Below are positions 36,401-49,898 of a DNA stretch of 64,000 nt, in pieces. The notes beneath the pieces are model-generated. The model ran no database searches. It was not told the DNA's origin and saw nothing but the letters and a program-made list of their open reading frames with translations. Positions within the stretch are counted from its first letter, which is position 1. Each line of letters starts with the position of its first letter. The DNA is from Phorcus lineatus. Its lineage: Eukaryota; Mollusca; Gastropoda; Trochida; Trochidae. Made by a program: the position numbers and the translations under genes. The DNA is taken from positions 27,407,158 through 27,471,157 of the forward strand of contig OV121081.1 in NCBI GenBank assembly GCA_921293015.1, given 5' to 3'.

Positions 36401-39400
36401 GGCAGTGAGAATTCCTTTAGCTTAACACTGTCTACAACCATAATTTATTTCATTACTGCAAAGTAAAACGAAAATCAAACACGTGCTTGAATAGCTTTCC
36501 TCACCAAGATTGTGGTTTCAATTATCTGTAAAAGCTTTAAGTACTTAGACAATGGAAAGGGCTGGATTTAGAATGGTAGTGTTGGAATATTTACACACAC
36601 TAGTCAGTATTTGGAATGGCGGTTTTTATATACTTGTCCATCTTTGTCAATTAGTTCCATTCACTGCGGAATTTGGACTGGATTGTGGACAGAGGCGTAT
36701 TCGTTGAAATCATTAATGCAAGGAAACACACTCTACAATGTTTCAAAACAAAAACAGACTTTGTTAGTTTTGTTTTCCACTGAAAATAGTTCTATTTTGC
36801 ATTAAATGGTTTGTTTTAAATACATGCATTTTACTGTTTTGATATCTGAAGTAGCAAACAGTAATAGAAAGCTAAACACATCTGTTGCACACACAATTTC
36901 GATGAATCATGCATAATTGGCCAAATTGATGATTGTAACATTACTGTCATGTACTTTATTCATTAGATATCAACTCATCAATTCTTCAAATTATGGGTTC
37001 ATTATTCAAATTTTATTATGGGTTCATTATTCAAGAGTCATTTCCTCCTTCTGTTAAGTAAGGTGCCTAATTGTATTTACTTGTTTGATAGGCTTAATAT
37101 TGAACAATACCAAATTATGACATTTTCAGGTATAATAAAGAGACCAATTTTCCAGTGTTGACCAGATGCTTTAGTTACTTGCACCAAAACACTTTTTCGG
37201 ATGCTTGAAATTGCTGTACTTGATGGCTGTGCATGTGAACCAAACATGCAATGTAGTTCAGTGATTTCCCCAAAATAGTTATAATTAAATAATGTTTACA
37301 TATATGACTACTCATGTTGTAGCATGTCTGTGTGTAAAAAAAACAATTCAGCAACATTAATTCAATTTAGATACCTTCATTTCATTTTCTGTCAATTAAT
37401 GCTTCTCTTGTTTCAATAAGAATGCATCAATTTGACGTTTTGGTAGCTTAGGACACTTTACCAGTCATGATTTAGTCAGTAGGTCAAGGCCGTTCTAAAT
37501 TAAAATCTAGAGATCTATCAACATCAAATAGTTTCAGACACTGATACATGAATTTCCGGATTCGGTATCAACTGTACGGCTGTACGAATGTGTAGGAGTG
37601 GTGATAATTGATTTGCTAGAACGTAAAAAATGGAAGTAGAAAATTGATATGAACACACTCTTTTTTATTTAAAAACATCTAGTTTTCCACAAAGTCATAT
37701 TTATCCTGGTTTTTTTATCCGTAGCAGAATACTGTTTGGTACACGAAATAATTCCGATTCCATTATTTCTCCTATTATTGACATACAATTGACCAAAGAC
37801 AATAATAGCTTTATCTAAAATTCAAACTCAAAATACAAATACATCATAAAACTTAATTACTTCAATGTATGTACTACATGCAACAGGGACATCATTTTCA
37901 CATTTGAGCATATATTTTCGGTATTTCTACAATAATACTTTTGTTACAAAGCCCACGCTATGTTTTGTTTGTTATTTATTTATAACGTTTGGAGTTGGCA
38001 ATTGATGTGAAAAGCAAATCTTCATGTTCAGTCAGATGTCAGATGTAAAAGGTTTTGAGCGAACATTAGTGACGTTCGTATCGATGTATCCGGTTCACAC
38101 CGGAAGAGGTATCGCCAATCAGGGTTTAATAATGGTATGGTTCGCTCAATTAATTGATTCTAAATGGAAGTGTTTCAAAGAATCAAAAAGCACATTTAAA
38201 GCTTAGTTCGGTTGTGTCATCTTTCCTCGCTTCTAGCCAAATGGATAACTGTATAATTGGTCAGAAGGATTTCAGTAACGTTGCGTTGTTTTAATTGTGA
38301 TAATTATATCCTAATGTTGAAGTACATCAGTGGGGTTTTACTTTGTCGTATGCTGTCATCCTTCAATCGTTTGGAGCAATTATTTAAAACATATCGTTTG
38401 TATTCTTCTTAATCATTCAGTCACCTATGCATGTAAAAAATTCGTAAATAAAAAGCCTGAAAGTTGAATGAAGTTACAATTCGTTTTCATATGAATTCCC
38501 ACGTTTTTGTATATGGGATTATTTTTTCAAATAAGCAATGCATCTAAAAGTCTCCTTGAGTCTGAACTACTCTGCTAACATCACACAGATCATCCAGGCT
38601 CAGTGTAAGCAAGCTGGTAAAGATTCGGTTATTCAGATAATGGCTGTGGTTAGCTGAACTCAAATATATGTGCCTATTTTCCTGTCTGGATGGCTACGTA
38701 TAAAGAAGATATATTTGGACAATTAAGTTGTGTCAGTAAAGCATCACAGGAAATTAGGTTGATAATCATCTCCCATCCTCAAAAGCCTGGACGTACGTGG
38801 AGATGAGGTTTACTCTCAGTTTGTAGGCCCTTGTAATATAATGATGATAGAGTTTACATTGCAATATACAGACATTTAACTTTCAGTTTAAAATAAATTG
38901 GCATTTTAGAGCCACCTTGATTAATTTTGAGCAATTCATTAAAAGTACATAATCATACGGCGTTAATAGCTTGATCATTTTGAAATTGTTTGGTTTAAAC
39001 ATATTTTTATTCAAGAAAGAATCTGGTTCGGCAAACAAGCAAAACTCTGCTTATGTTAATGCCTCACCAGCACATACATCAAATAAATAAATACACAAAA
39101 AATTACATTATAAAGCACAATCAAAATAAAGTATCTGTACAACATGTGCTTATTTATATATATATGTTCTTTGCAGCTTGACTTCATTTATAATAACACT
39201 ATTAGTGGTACTTATCAAAGCGTTTGGTCTTAATGATGTATTGATGAAGGGACTTTACTATTTGCAAATTGACATCATTAGTTGTTTGAGGTGTTCCGTA
39301 TAACACATTTTGGAGGCTATAGCCATTTGCATAGAAAAATGAATTTTGAAATTGTTTGTTTTTGTATTCCATACAGGTAATAATTATGTCTAAGTATACG

Positions 39401-42400
39401 TATTGCATACCTATAACATTAAAAAAGGAAGTTGACTTCATTTTTATTATTACCGCTATTGCACATCTTACAAATGGCATCAGAGGGAATAGTTTATTTC
39501 AATTTAATCTAACATCTTAATGGTAATGCATTGGATTTTATTAGGCATAAATTTATCCTAAGGCCTCTTACATTGATTCTCAAAATGCTGTGATCAATGG
39601 GAACGTAACTACATAATACATTTGAAAAGTGTGAGACTTGGCGAATTCATAATATCGCTACTTATACTTTGTTTTGTACAAACAATTAACCTCTACCTAA
39701 AAACGTTTTGGACGTCTTATATTCTCTGTCTGTGTAATATATGGATTACATATAAAAGGTTGTATTGTATATATTATTCACATATCTACAAAGAGCTCAA
39801 AATTGGTGCAAACTTGGTAATTTTCAGCAACAGTCAGTTTTTTTCAACACACGATTGGTAAACCATGGCTTATGTGACTCCAACAGCATTCCCAATGTCA
39901 CAACAGTATAAAGGTATCAGGGTCTATCAGTGTGTAGAGTTACAGAAAAATTCTGCCCCAATTCACATGCAAAACGACTGAGGATGTCAGCTCTTGTTTA
40001 CCGAATATGTCTTAGTAACATTAGATATTACCCCTTTATTTCTGCAGGACGGACATCTGAACCATGTGAACTATTGAGAATAAAGTATGGGATGTGATCA
40101 ATACAACCTTCTCTACAAGTGCAGGTTTTGTCTAGGGTATGATAGTGACAACTGATTTACCTTCTTCTGTCCTGAATTAAACATATCTGATAACTCATTA
40201 TCTGATCATTTTCGTAGAAATATGCTACTTTATTGCGTCAAATATTTTCGTTTCCTTGTTGTAGAATGCAATTCGACCTTCTCAAACTAGAAGAAAATTA
40301 ATTACTTTAAATGATAAAATGGGGACTGGTGTAGTTGTATTTGAACACGACAAATGTCATTTGTAACAATATGCAATACATAGTAAAAGAAAACACAATG
40401 ATGTGTAAAAAAAGGTCATCACATATTATTCGATTTCATCATTTCTGCCATTTTTTCTGCAATGCTAAGGTGTAAAGGTCTGCCGTGTTAGCATTGAGTG
40501 CAAAGTTAATTATTTTCTATTCACCTATTTATTTTACATCATTTACATATACAAAGCTCAGTATCAGGAGTTTGATATTTTCGGAAACTTACAAACAGGA
40601 AACAGGAGCAACTCGGCTTTCACAACACTGGTATTTTTTTTAAACTCAAATAAAAAACAAAAATTGGATGACCTCATAAACATACACCGTGACACATCTT
40701 TACTCAAGGGCGACATGTACAGTCGTTATGAGAACGTATTCAACAAGAACGTGAGATAGATATATTGTGGAACATGGTATTGACCTTAACGTTTACCCTC
40801 TATACGTTTCTATTGTGATAACAAAAGTAACTTTCAGTCGTACATTTACTCAGTGATTTCCTACAAGGTACTTAACAACGTATAGTAAACCAAAACGTCA
40901 GACATATGCTTTAAATAACTTTATCATAGAACGCACATCATTCAAACAAAGATTGATGATTCAACCATGTTACCATAATAATTGTTAACTATTCGATCAA
41001 TTTAGTGTTGGAAGTCGCAACAGCAGCGTTGGAATATTTACACAAACTAGTAAAAGTATGAATGTCAGTGTTTGAAAACTTGTCTGGGTTCGCTGCCCTC
41101 TGTTCATTACTTTTCTCACTGTGGACTCTGAGCAGAACAGTCTGTATATAAACACAGTTTCATTGTTACTGAGTACATCCTTGAAATGAGAAATCGTGCT
41201 CGTTTTGCATGTGAATGGCCACATTTTGCATCAAAGTGTTTTCTTTGCTACTAAGTTTAGAATTATAATTTTCTAAAAAAAAGTTTCATGTATTACAATC
41301 CTCTATTCCCTTTTCTTTTTTTCATTATTTAAACATGTTTAAAATTATAATTCATTAAAAAATCGGATTGGTGATAGTCTGGATAGCTGATGTTTTGTCT
41401 TATTTGAGTGATATGCTTAACATCAAACCATTGAAAATTATGACATTATTTCACAGATAAGAGTAACTCTATTGAAAGTTTCTACAACATAATACAGTGT
41501 GACTATTCTGATTAGTTGATTTATGGACTTGTACTAAGAACTTGTTTCTAAGAATAAAATTCTAACCTTCCAAAGCTATTGAGAAGTAGGAAATAAACCC
41601 CATATCAAGATTCAATGTTCATTTGACAACTCTAGTGTCAGGGAAATCATCCTCTCCTTTTTCCTGTTACTGGTATTGTAACTTAAAAACTGTTTGCCAT
41701 ATCTGCTTTGGTATCAATTCTTAATCATTGGATACCCAATTAAATGAACTGAAGTAATGAAGATGTTCACTCGTGTATTTGATTTGCATGCTTAAATGTG
41801 TAACAATTTTGTGAAAATTAACTATCTCGACTGCCGTCACATGCAAGCTTTAAATGGTAGAACAGTCGAAATTGATACCTCTTTACAGCATAAAAAGCGG
41901 TGATTCATCTGCATTAACTCAATTTCTACCACTGAGGGTAATAATTGCGCGTTACAAAAAACACTGCCGTCATTTCAACCTATTATCCTAACTTATAAAT
42001 GCTTTAAGTTAGCAAATTATCAAAAATATATTTTTCAATATTAAATTGAGTCACATTCCATCTGAAGGGTAACACAACCTTATTTCCAATAGAATTGAAT
42101 AAATAGTGTGTATGATAACAATAAAAATTAAAATATAAAGTAAGCTAATCAGTGTAAAATTCTTAAATATCCTGTTTCAAAGAAATTTATCTTATCATTT
42201 ATTACCTTATACATTGACGAAACGTTCTATCACAACGACTATATCACATCAGCTTTGGTCGAATTTCTCAATGAACTAACGTTTGGTTCGCCTTCAAAAA
42301 CTTTTTCAAGTGATTTGAATATGAATGTGAGCACTGCATATTACAATCTTTGCTAAACCTTTTCTGGGTAGTCAATTTAATTACTGCTAAGAATTAACGT

Positions 42401-42639
42401 TGATGTGGGATATAAAAACCTATATCAAGCAGGATTTTAACGTGATCATAACAAACTATGGTAGACATGTTAAGCCCTAGGTTTCAATCTAGAATTTTAC
42501 CATTGATAATGGAAGAACTTAGCCATATCGGATAACTATTTAATAAAGTAACACAAAAAGCAATAAGCTCTTGTTTAGCCAAAGGCAAAAAATAAAAGTC
42601 AAGAGTATGACTATGGCAATATATAATGGAAGTCACATG

Positions 42640-42765
42640 TTTCACAGACTAATCGGAGTTGATTCGGCGAAATCTTATCCTTATAACCAATTACTTTCAC
42701 ACTGCGTAGCCAGAAGCAATACATCGTCTATTATCATCAGGTGCACCCTCTAGACTGAAATCGAT
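42640..42765 (-). pseudogene. Block C copy: trace of the small Cys-peptide exon
   Basis: The minus strand reads PDDNRRCIASGYAV then a stop. It shares AGCCAGAAGCAATACAT on the plus strand with the 30.4-kb copy. Decayed. Confidence 0.3.
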
Positions 42766-45700
42766 ATATATTGTTCAGGTTTGTCTTCTCTTTTAACACA
42801 TGGAATTAAAAACTTGATCACAGAAACTTAAAAAACTTCTGAGAACATGGCATTATGTGAATATGTCTTGTAACGCTAATGTCCAGAAGTTATTGTAATT
42901 ATACCCAACTGGACAAAGTCGAATTGATCTGTATACATGACAGCACGAACTTTGTTACTATTGGAATTAGAACTTGAAAAGTTAATCACATGATAAAATA
43001 CTGATTAAAGTCCTTCAATAATTTAATCAAAGACCAAAAGTTCGATTTCATCACGTATCCCGTGTGCAGTATACTGCCACTAGATGAAATTTATGACTAC
43101 GTTTAATTTGTAAAAAAGAGATAGATAAAAGACGCATAAAAAGCAACTTCATTATTCTTACAATTGAATAAGTAAAAGCACCTACAACAATACCGGTCAG
43201 AATGCAATTTAAATGCGATTTAAATTGCTGGCAGAGTTCCAAAAGTTCATGAAGGATAAAACTTTGATAATCGAATGGGTTTTTTTAAAACTGAAATCAT
43301 TGTTGTAGATTAAGATGTTTGTCCAAAATCTAGACGAGATTTAATAATCAAAACAGTAGCAGTTTGTTTTTATCAAATGTGTTAACTTTGACATATTGTG
43401 ACGTTCTTCCATGTGTTCTATATTGTAAATATTCCTAAAAGCAAGACATGTACAGAAACAACATAAACCTACGAACATCTAGATATTCAGAGGAACGTTA
43501 TAACACTAATTAATGAAATGCCATAAAATTGAATCCAATACACAGAAACCCATGAATCACTGGGTAGACTTTATCAAATTTGTCATAAAAGTATTAACAA
43601 ATGAAACGAGATAGCAAAGCAGCAATAAAAAAGCCAATTGATAATTCATTGCATCAGACAAACGTATAACCTGATGATAAACAGAGAGATCGTTTTTTAT
43701 TACTATTTTTGTAGTTCATCAGATCTTTTGCTGGCAGCATTTGATTTGCATTAAAGAATACTGAAACCAGAAAATTATCGGCGCTTGCTAAAAGACTGAT
43801 AAGATATTAAATCTAAGATACATCTAACGATCTAATAATTAAATGACAAAAGTCCCACAGTGGGCAAAAGACCAACAATGGTTCTCTTTAATAAAAAAAA
43901 CCAGTTATACTCATTCACAGGACATATTTATTTTGTTAATTTCCCATCATAGACTTTGCATAATAAAAAGTCAGTATATCTAGTTATATTTAGAATGAAA
44001 AAACTGTACATTGCACGGCAGGTTGAACAAAGTTACAGTATCTTTTCATCTGAATTCCCTTTTTTGTGGATGGGATTATTTTTCTCACATAAACAATGAA
44101 TCTCGAGATCTCCTTGAGTCTGAGTGTACTCTGCTAACATCACACAGATCATTCCGGTTTAGTGTAACAAAGATGGCAGAGATTTATCTTTCCAGATAAT
44201 GACTGTGTTTAGCTCATCTCACTTGACACAACATGTGGTAAATATCCTGTCTGGTGGATACGTTTAAAGTAGACATATCTGGGTGATTCAAGTTTGTCAG
44301 TAAAACGTCATTGGAAATTAGTTCGACAATCATCTTATCCTTAGTAGCCACGACGTTTGGATGAAAATGGATGAAATAATAAAAGGTTTGTTATACATCT
44401 TCTGTTAGTGTCTAACGAACGACAAAGAGATCAAAAATAGGAAATTCATTAATCATTTTTCAGAAAATTTCCGATCTTCTTGACTGAATGACATTTTGCT
44501 TATTTGACAACATTATCAATGGAACTCTAACAGTATCGAGATAACAGGGTTCATATGAGTGTATATATCCAAATATTCAGCGCTTATAGACTACGGATGT
44601 CTAGGTAACAACAGACATTACCCTCTTATTTCTGCAGGACTGGCATGAAAGCATATCCCGTGTGTACTTAATGTGAGCGAAGTATGGGATATAACAAAAC
44701 CAATTTCCTCTTTAAGTGCAGGTTTTACCAAGGGCATGATAAAAACAACCGATTCGCCGTCTTCTGTCCTGAATACACTTATTCAATAAGTCTTGCTTAG
44801 CATTGTCGTAGGCAAAATCCACTTTGTTGAGTGATTCACTGGTGTAGAATGATGCCATAATAGTTGTTTCTAAACCCGAAAATTTAACTTGCAACTAAAG
44901 ACAATATACTCTTAAAAACTGCCTGGCTTGCAAAATATTACATGTTTTTATTTGAATACTGTAAGGTAACAGAGCACACTTATTCAAACTTAAATATAAA
45001 AGATAACGTTTCACAACCAGCCTATGTCCTCGAGATTTCTAACCACTAAAACTTTTCTCATTTTGGTTGCCCTTGTCCTAATTAGGATATGGATGCATCG
45101 CAAAACAAAACTTCAGTAACGCCATTGGTCAAAAAAGGCCTAATGTTCTGATTGTAGCAAAGTCTTTAATTGCAGCAAATCAGGCTTCAGTGTTATAGAG
45201 AGAAAATATGCTGAAATCGACTTTGTGTTTATGTTCGAAACTTTCAGAATTGGAAAGCATTATCTATATGATCTGTGTGTTAAAGATATATATGTTGTGA
45301 ACAAAAGAAACGTTTTTGAATTTTTGTCCTACACATAAAGTAACGATGGACCTGATTAACAAACACCTGAAAAGATATTGACTGGGGAATAATATATAAT
45401 TTAATCTTGAGAACAATGTACAGCCGTTATGTAATGGTATTCAAGGAATTACAAGTAGCCTAATAATGAATTATTAGATACAAGTTCAATTACTGACACA
45501 TTTACCATGATTGAATTAATGTTTCAATCCATCCTAATCAAAGCAACGGATTTAAGAAGAAAAAATCAAATTAATAAAATGACCATTAATTTTGATTATT
45601 ACATACTCTTGACAAAAATACTACAAACTTTCGACGAAATTCGATAATCAATTTTTTATATAATACAAGATTTAGTAAAAGATATTCTCTTAACATGATT

Positions 45701-47000
45701 TACTCATTATACTATAATATGAATATGAATACGCTTGCATGGTGATTTTGACATCTATTCAATCGGAAAAATGTGTATTAGTATAGCATTTCGAAATGGT
45801 TTTCCTCCGTTTTTTAAAATATAAAGTCCACATATCTTGACTAGAATACTAATGAATATTATATATCTTTCACTTGTAAAGGGGGTGGATAAAACTAACA
45901 ATCGGAAACAATCATGAAATACATATAGACCATATAGACTGAAGGACCGAGTTACAGATCTATTTTTATGCACTGAGGCCATTGATAACACAATGATTCC
46001 GATCCTTTCTGAAGAATAAAATCTAACCGTTTGGAAAACAAGGAATAACACCGCATAGCAAAATGTCATATTCTTTTACACCACTGGCGACAGTGAAATC
46101 ATATTTGGCTCGCTTTCTCTCTTTCACCCATGTTGTAACTTAAAAACAATTTGACATTTCTGTTTCGGTGTTAAAAGTCCTATTTATTTCCTAAAGGATC
46201 ACCCAATTAAATTACCGATGAGGGATGGAGATTCTGGTGTTCGATTTGAATCCTGAAATGTGTAAAATTGTGTGAAAGTGATATCTCTTTACTGCCATTT
46301 GATGAATGCTTTTAATGGTAGAACAAATGGAATAAATGTGCCTGTGCAACATCAAAGATAGTGAAGTATCATGATTAACTCAATTTTCATCACTAATGGG
46401 CAATTATGCAATACACAATTAATGCCCACGTTAACGTCATTTCAACCCATTATTATCACATATCAACAGATAGGGTATCGGAAGTAATTTGAAACTAATA
46501 TATTTTTCTTGTAAGAGGTATAAGTTTGCAATATAACTGCACTTTACCTTTATCTAAAAATCAATGTAAAAGACTTTCATCAATGACGTCATGCATTTGT
46601 TTAAAAACATTTTACAAACAATATTTGCAGCACCTTACATCAGAAAGGTTTAAAAAATCGTATTCAAAACCTTAAATCTGCTTGTATTAGAATAGAATAG
46701 TGTTAATGACATTACATGATAAAATTATGCTTCAATATGTATCATAATTATAACGTTAAAAAGTTTTAGAACGCAATAAGCTATCCATTACATAAAAACG
46801 CCCTCAAAGGCCTTTCCCGGACACAATTGCTAATGTAACCAAGAGTCCCGTTGCAAAAAAACCCCACTAAAGTGACGTTTGACAATGTTATGGTGGAGTA
46901 CGTGGAGTACCTCAATACAAAATTCACTTTCATAAATTGTGAAAACAATATATTGATATGAAAATTATTATACAGTAGAACATTAGTATTATTTTTAATG

Positions 47001-48124
47001 TTTGATATGCAAGGTCAATTTAGACAACCATCAATATAGTTTGACAGTGGCTAGAGACAGCACTAAGTTGAATCAGAGTTTTGTAACACTGTATCATAGC
47101 ATGATGGAAGGATAATATTAATTTGAGTTACAACAAGAGTTTTAAAACTTGTCTCCTAAAAGATCATACTGCTTTTGTAAAATAATTTTCCCGACTACCT
47201 TGATACACCAACAAGTAATCTCACGTGACATGGAATACTTTATCCGGGCCAATGATTTAATTTGCATCTCGTCACGCTATATGAAATATCAAACACGCTA
47301 AAGATCTCTTGGGATCACAACCCTTCATGAATAATTGGAGACTATGTTTTAGAGAATGCTTTCAAGTCATGATGGGCCAGGAGGGAGCTTTACATCAGTC
47401 TTGTGAATGATGAACTACTTCATACGCGGTCTGATGATTACATTAAAAAACAGAATGAAGTGTTTGTCGAGGACATAAAGTGAACTATGATTCCTCTTGC
47501 CATAATTATAAATCAATACTGCAGGTATTTTGATGCGGGTTTACACACTTTCCTACAATATTAAAAGCAGTCAAAAGAAAAAAATGATAAGTGTACGTTC
47601 GGACAATACATTAATTGTTAATTTTGCCAGGACTTGCATATTTATCCAATTTGTCTATTACTAAAGGGAATTTAAGAATTTTACCATACACCTTAAAACC
47701 TGTAGTAATTGCATAGGATTATATGAAATCGTTAGACAGCATTGTAAATAACACTGCATTTTGATACATAATTATATATCCATTATAATCGCTGGGTCAT
47801 AAAAACACCATTAATGAAAATATCAATTCACAAATTATGGCAGACATTTGAACATGTACGTAATGGCTTTAATTTTAAGCTATAGGTCACTGAATTATAA
47901 CACATCTGCAGACAGTAGTAGACAATGAAAATGCTTAAAGGGACCAAAATTTTAATTTCAATTTCTCCTCCTCCTCCGGCCAATATGTATGGTTTATGAA
48001 ATGAAACCTAGACAAAGACTGAGGTATCATACCAGGTCTTCACCATCAAGGTCCTATCATGTCTGAATAAGCTTTTATACAACCTCATGGACAAAGAACT
48101 ATTCTCTTGCTTCAATAACACATT

Positions 48125-48126
<2 letters not shown>
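47001..48126. other. Non-coding stretch left of the nested element stack
   Basis: No gene. 47265-47375 is the diverged partner of 205-332. Confidence 0.5.

Positions 48127-48202
<76 letters not shown>
48127..48202. repeat. (TA)n microsatellite
   Basis: TA tract at the left edge of the large element. A similar tract is at 57407-57482 on its right. Confidence 0.95.
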
Positions 48203-48204
<2 letters not shown>

Positions 48205-48234
48205 TAAAAAGGTGAAAGGTCGCACGTGAAGTAA

Positions 48235-48590
48235 ATGTATATTTGAAAATAAAATACTTCAGACGACACTTGCTGTAGATATCATTTTAATGATGACTGG
48301 ATGCGTCGCATTTCGACTTGATAACAAGTCTTTTCAACAGTGTGGAGTTTTCACAACATGGCAAATATATAGGTACACATGCTTAACTATGTAACAATGT
48401 ACAATAGACTTTGATTGATTAGCAAGTGACAAGTGGTTAGCTTGATTAGCTTACAATGCGCTATTTACGAGGGATTAAGAATTGAGTCATTATGGTAGCT
48501 TCTTCCCGGTCTGTCCCAGTCCATCAATTGATCTTTTGTTTCAATCGCACCGGTGACATGACCTGTATACATGTAATTTCTAGGAGTATA
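48235..48590 (-). repeat. Left 355-bp inverted repeat
   Basis: Reverse complement of 57059-57412 with few differences. The inner boundary is at TAGGAGTATA, where the LINE tail starts. Confidence 0.9.
48296..48341 (-). ncRNA. Hammerhead-ribozyme-like motif, left arm
   Basis: Reverse complement of the motif at 57308-57353; the reading is given there. Confidence 0.45.
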
Positions 48591-48827
48591 GATAGATAGA
48601 TATTCTTTATTTCCTCCAGTGAATGAAGATACAATGTGATATGGTATATTTACATGAGGTACAGATTAATAAAGATAGTTACAGACAATTTGCAAAATAT
48701 AGTTTCCAGTGCTTAACAGTTGCACATACATTTTTCATACAGGAAAGCCATATATCATGGTCCAGTGATAAACAATAATCTGTTGGCGATCCACCAAGTA
48801 AAAAACACAAAGTAAGTTCTTCATCAT
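48591..48827 (-). pseudogene. LINE 3' end (continuation of 55148-56366)
   Basis: The minus strand continues the LINE frame: DEELTLCFLLGGSPTDY, then a stop near 48690. A 3' untranslated part follows, with AATAAAG and a short (ATCT)n tail at 48588-48602. It is separated from the rest of the LINE by the 6.3-kb DNA element. Removing that element and one AT puts the two halves in a single frame, which dates the LINE as older than the DNA insertion. Confidence 0.75.
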
Positions 48828-48876
48828 CCCAGCTAACACACGACGTACATACGACGTTGTGAAAAGGTCGTATTTT

Positions 48877-49500
48877 GGTAACGTAATTTCCTGACGTACC
48901 TGCGACGTACTAAGTACGAAAAAAATAACGTAATTTCTCAACGTTGTTACGACGTTGTGTTATACGTATTTTTTACGTTAATGTAACGTAGTTATGTCAC
49001 GTCCAGTGGTACGTCCTCACAACGTCCTGATTACGTGCCTTTTACGGGATATAATAGTAGAAAAGTTATCCAGTAACATGAAAGAAAAATGTACATTTAA
49101 TCTGGGAATACACAAACGAAGCAGCAAAAACAATATCTGATGTTCAAATATTCAAAGAGAGCCTTTTACTGGTAATGTTATTTCCTGACGTATCTGCGAC
49201 GTACTAAGTACGAAAAAAATAACGTCATTCCTCAACGTTGTTACGACGTTGTGTTATACGTATTTTTTACGTAAATGTAACGTAGTTATGTCACGTCCAG
49301 TGGTACGTCCTCACAACGTCCTGATTACGTGCCTTTTACGGGATATAATAGTAGAAAAGTTATCCAGTAATATGAAAGAAAAATGTAATTTAATCTTGGG
49401 ATACACAAACGAAGCAGCAAAAACAATATACGATGGTCAAATATTCAAAGAGAGCCTTTTACTGGTAATGTTATTTCCTGACGTATCTGCGACGTATTAA
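48877..49500. repeat. Subterminal tandem repeat, about 294-bp unit
   Basis: Units begin near 48877, 49171 and 49464 (GGTAA.GT.ATTTCCTGACG). The first two are nearly complete and the third is partial and diverged. Each contains TACGACGTTGTGTTATACGT, ACGTCCTCACAACGTCC and similar palindromic words. The plus frame at 49249-49500 is a by-product. Confidence 0.85.
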
Positions 49501-49839
49501 ATACGAAAAATATAACGTTATATCTCCAGTTGTAAGTATTACGTATTTAACGTAGTTATGTGATGCCCAGTCTTACATCGTCACAAAGTCTTCATCACGC
49601 ATTTTTCATCAAACATAGGCCTAAACGAAAGAAAGTTATTCTGTGATATCAAAAATATATCAACACTAATTCATCAGTTCTATAAATTGAAAAATGAAAC
49701 AGTAGTAACAGTAAGTTAAAACCATAATGGGATATCTTGGCGTCGCTGCGATGTACTTGTTATCTATCATACATCATAATTTCTCAACTTTGATATGAAA
49801 TTGTACAAGGCGTACGTTTCGCGCCATTACAGATGCTCA

Positions 49840-49882
49840 TGACGTCATATAAAACATGACGTCGTAACGATTACGTCACAAA
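49840..49882 (+). promoter_or_regulatory. Promoter-like cluster: TATA box with cAMP-response-element sites
   Basis: TGACGTCA at 49840-49847 is followed at once by TATAAAA at 49848-49854. Then come ATGACGTCGT (from 49856) and TTACGTCAC (from 49871). The first ATG of the transcription unit, in a strong context (GCCGCCATGT), is at 49899. Core-promoter role is inference. Confidence 0.45.
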
Positions 49883-49898
49883 CGAGTACTTGGCCGCC

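Larger units (their letters stand above)
20160..47000. other. Decayed array of direct segmental duplications, no confirmed genes
   Basis: Blocks recur in the same orientation and broadly the same order. The GCAGGTGTGATGTA block is at 20.2, 29.1 and 31.7 kb. Block C is at 24.0, 30.4 and 42.7. Block D (CATCATGTGCCCCATGTGC) is at 25.4, 30.7, 34.0 and 43.0. Block G (ATAAAGTATGGGA) is at 27.6, 40.0 and 44.6. A further block is at 29.8 and 42.2, and another at 34.6 and 43.6. Block E (TTGGAATATTTACACA) is at 36.6 and 41.0. Block F (CTGCTAACATCACACAGATC) is at 38.5 and 44.1. Block H is at 41.7 and 46.2. This points to several rounds of tandem duplication with units of roughly 4.5-9 kb. Open frames inside are short and not conserved between copies, apart from the block C traces. 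Confidence 0.65.

Noticed and set aside
39202..39480. Minus-strand 92-residue frame ending NDVNLQIVKSLHQYIIKTKRF, faintly like the end of a carboxylesterase
   Set aside because: Similarity is a few residues only, with no catalytic motif, no supporting exon nearby and no second copy.
48877..49500. CRISPR-like regularly spaced repeats
   Set aside because: Units are 294-bp tandem repeats without unique spacers, in a eukaryotic transposon end.
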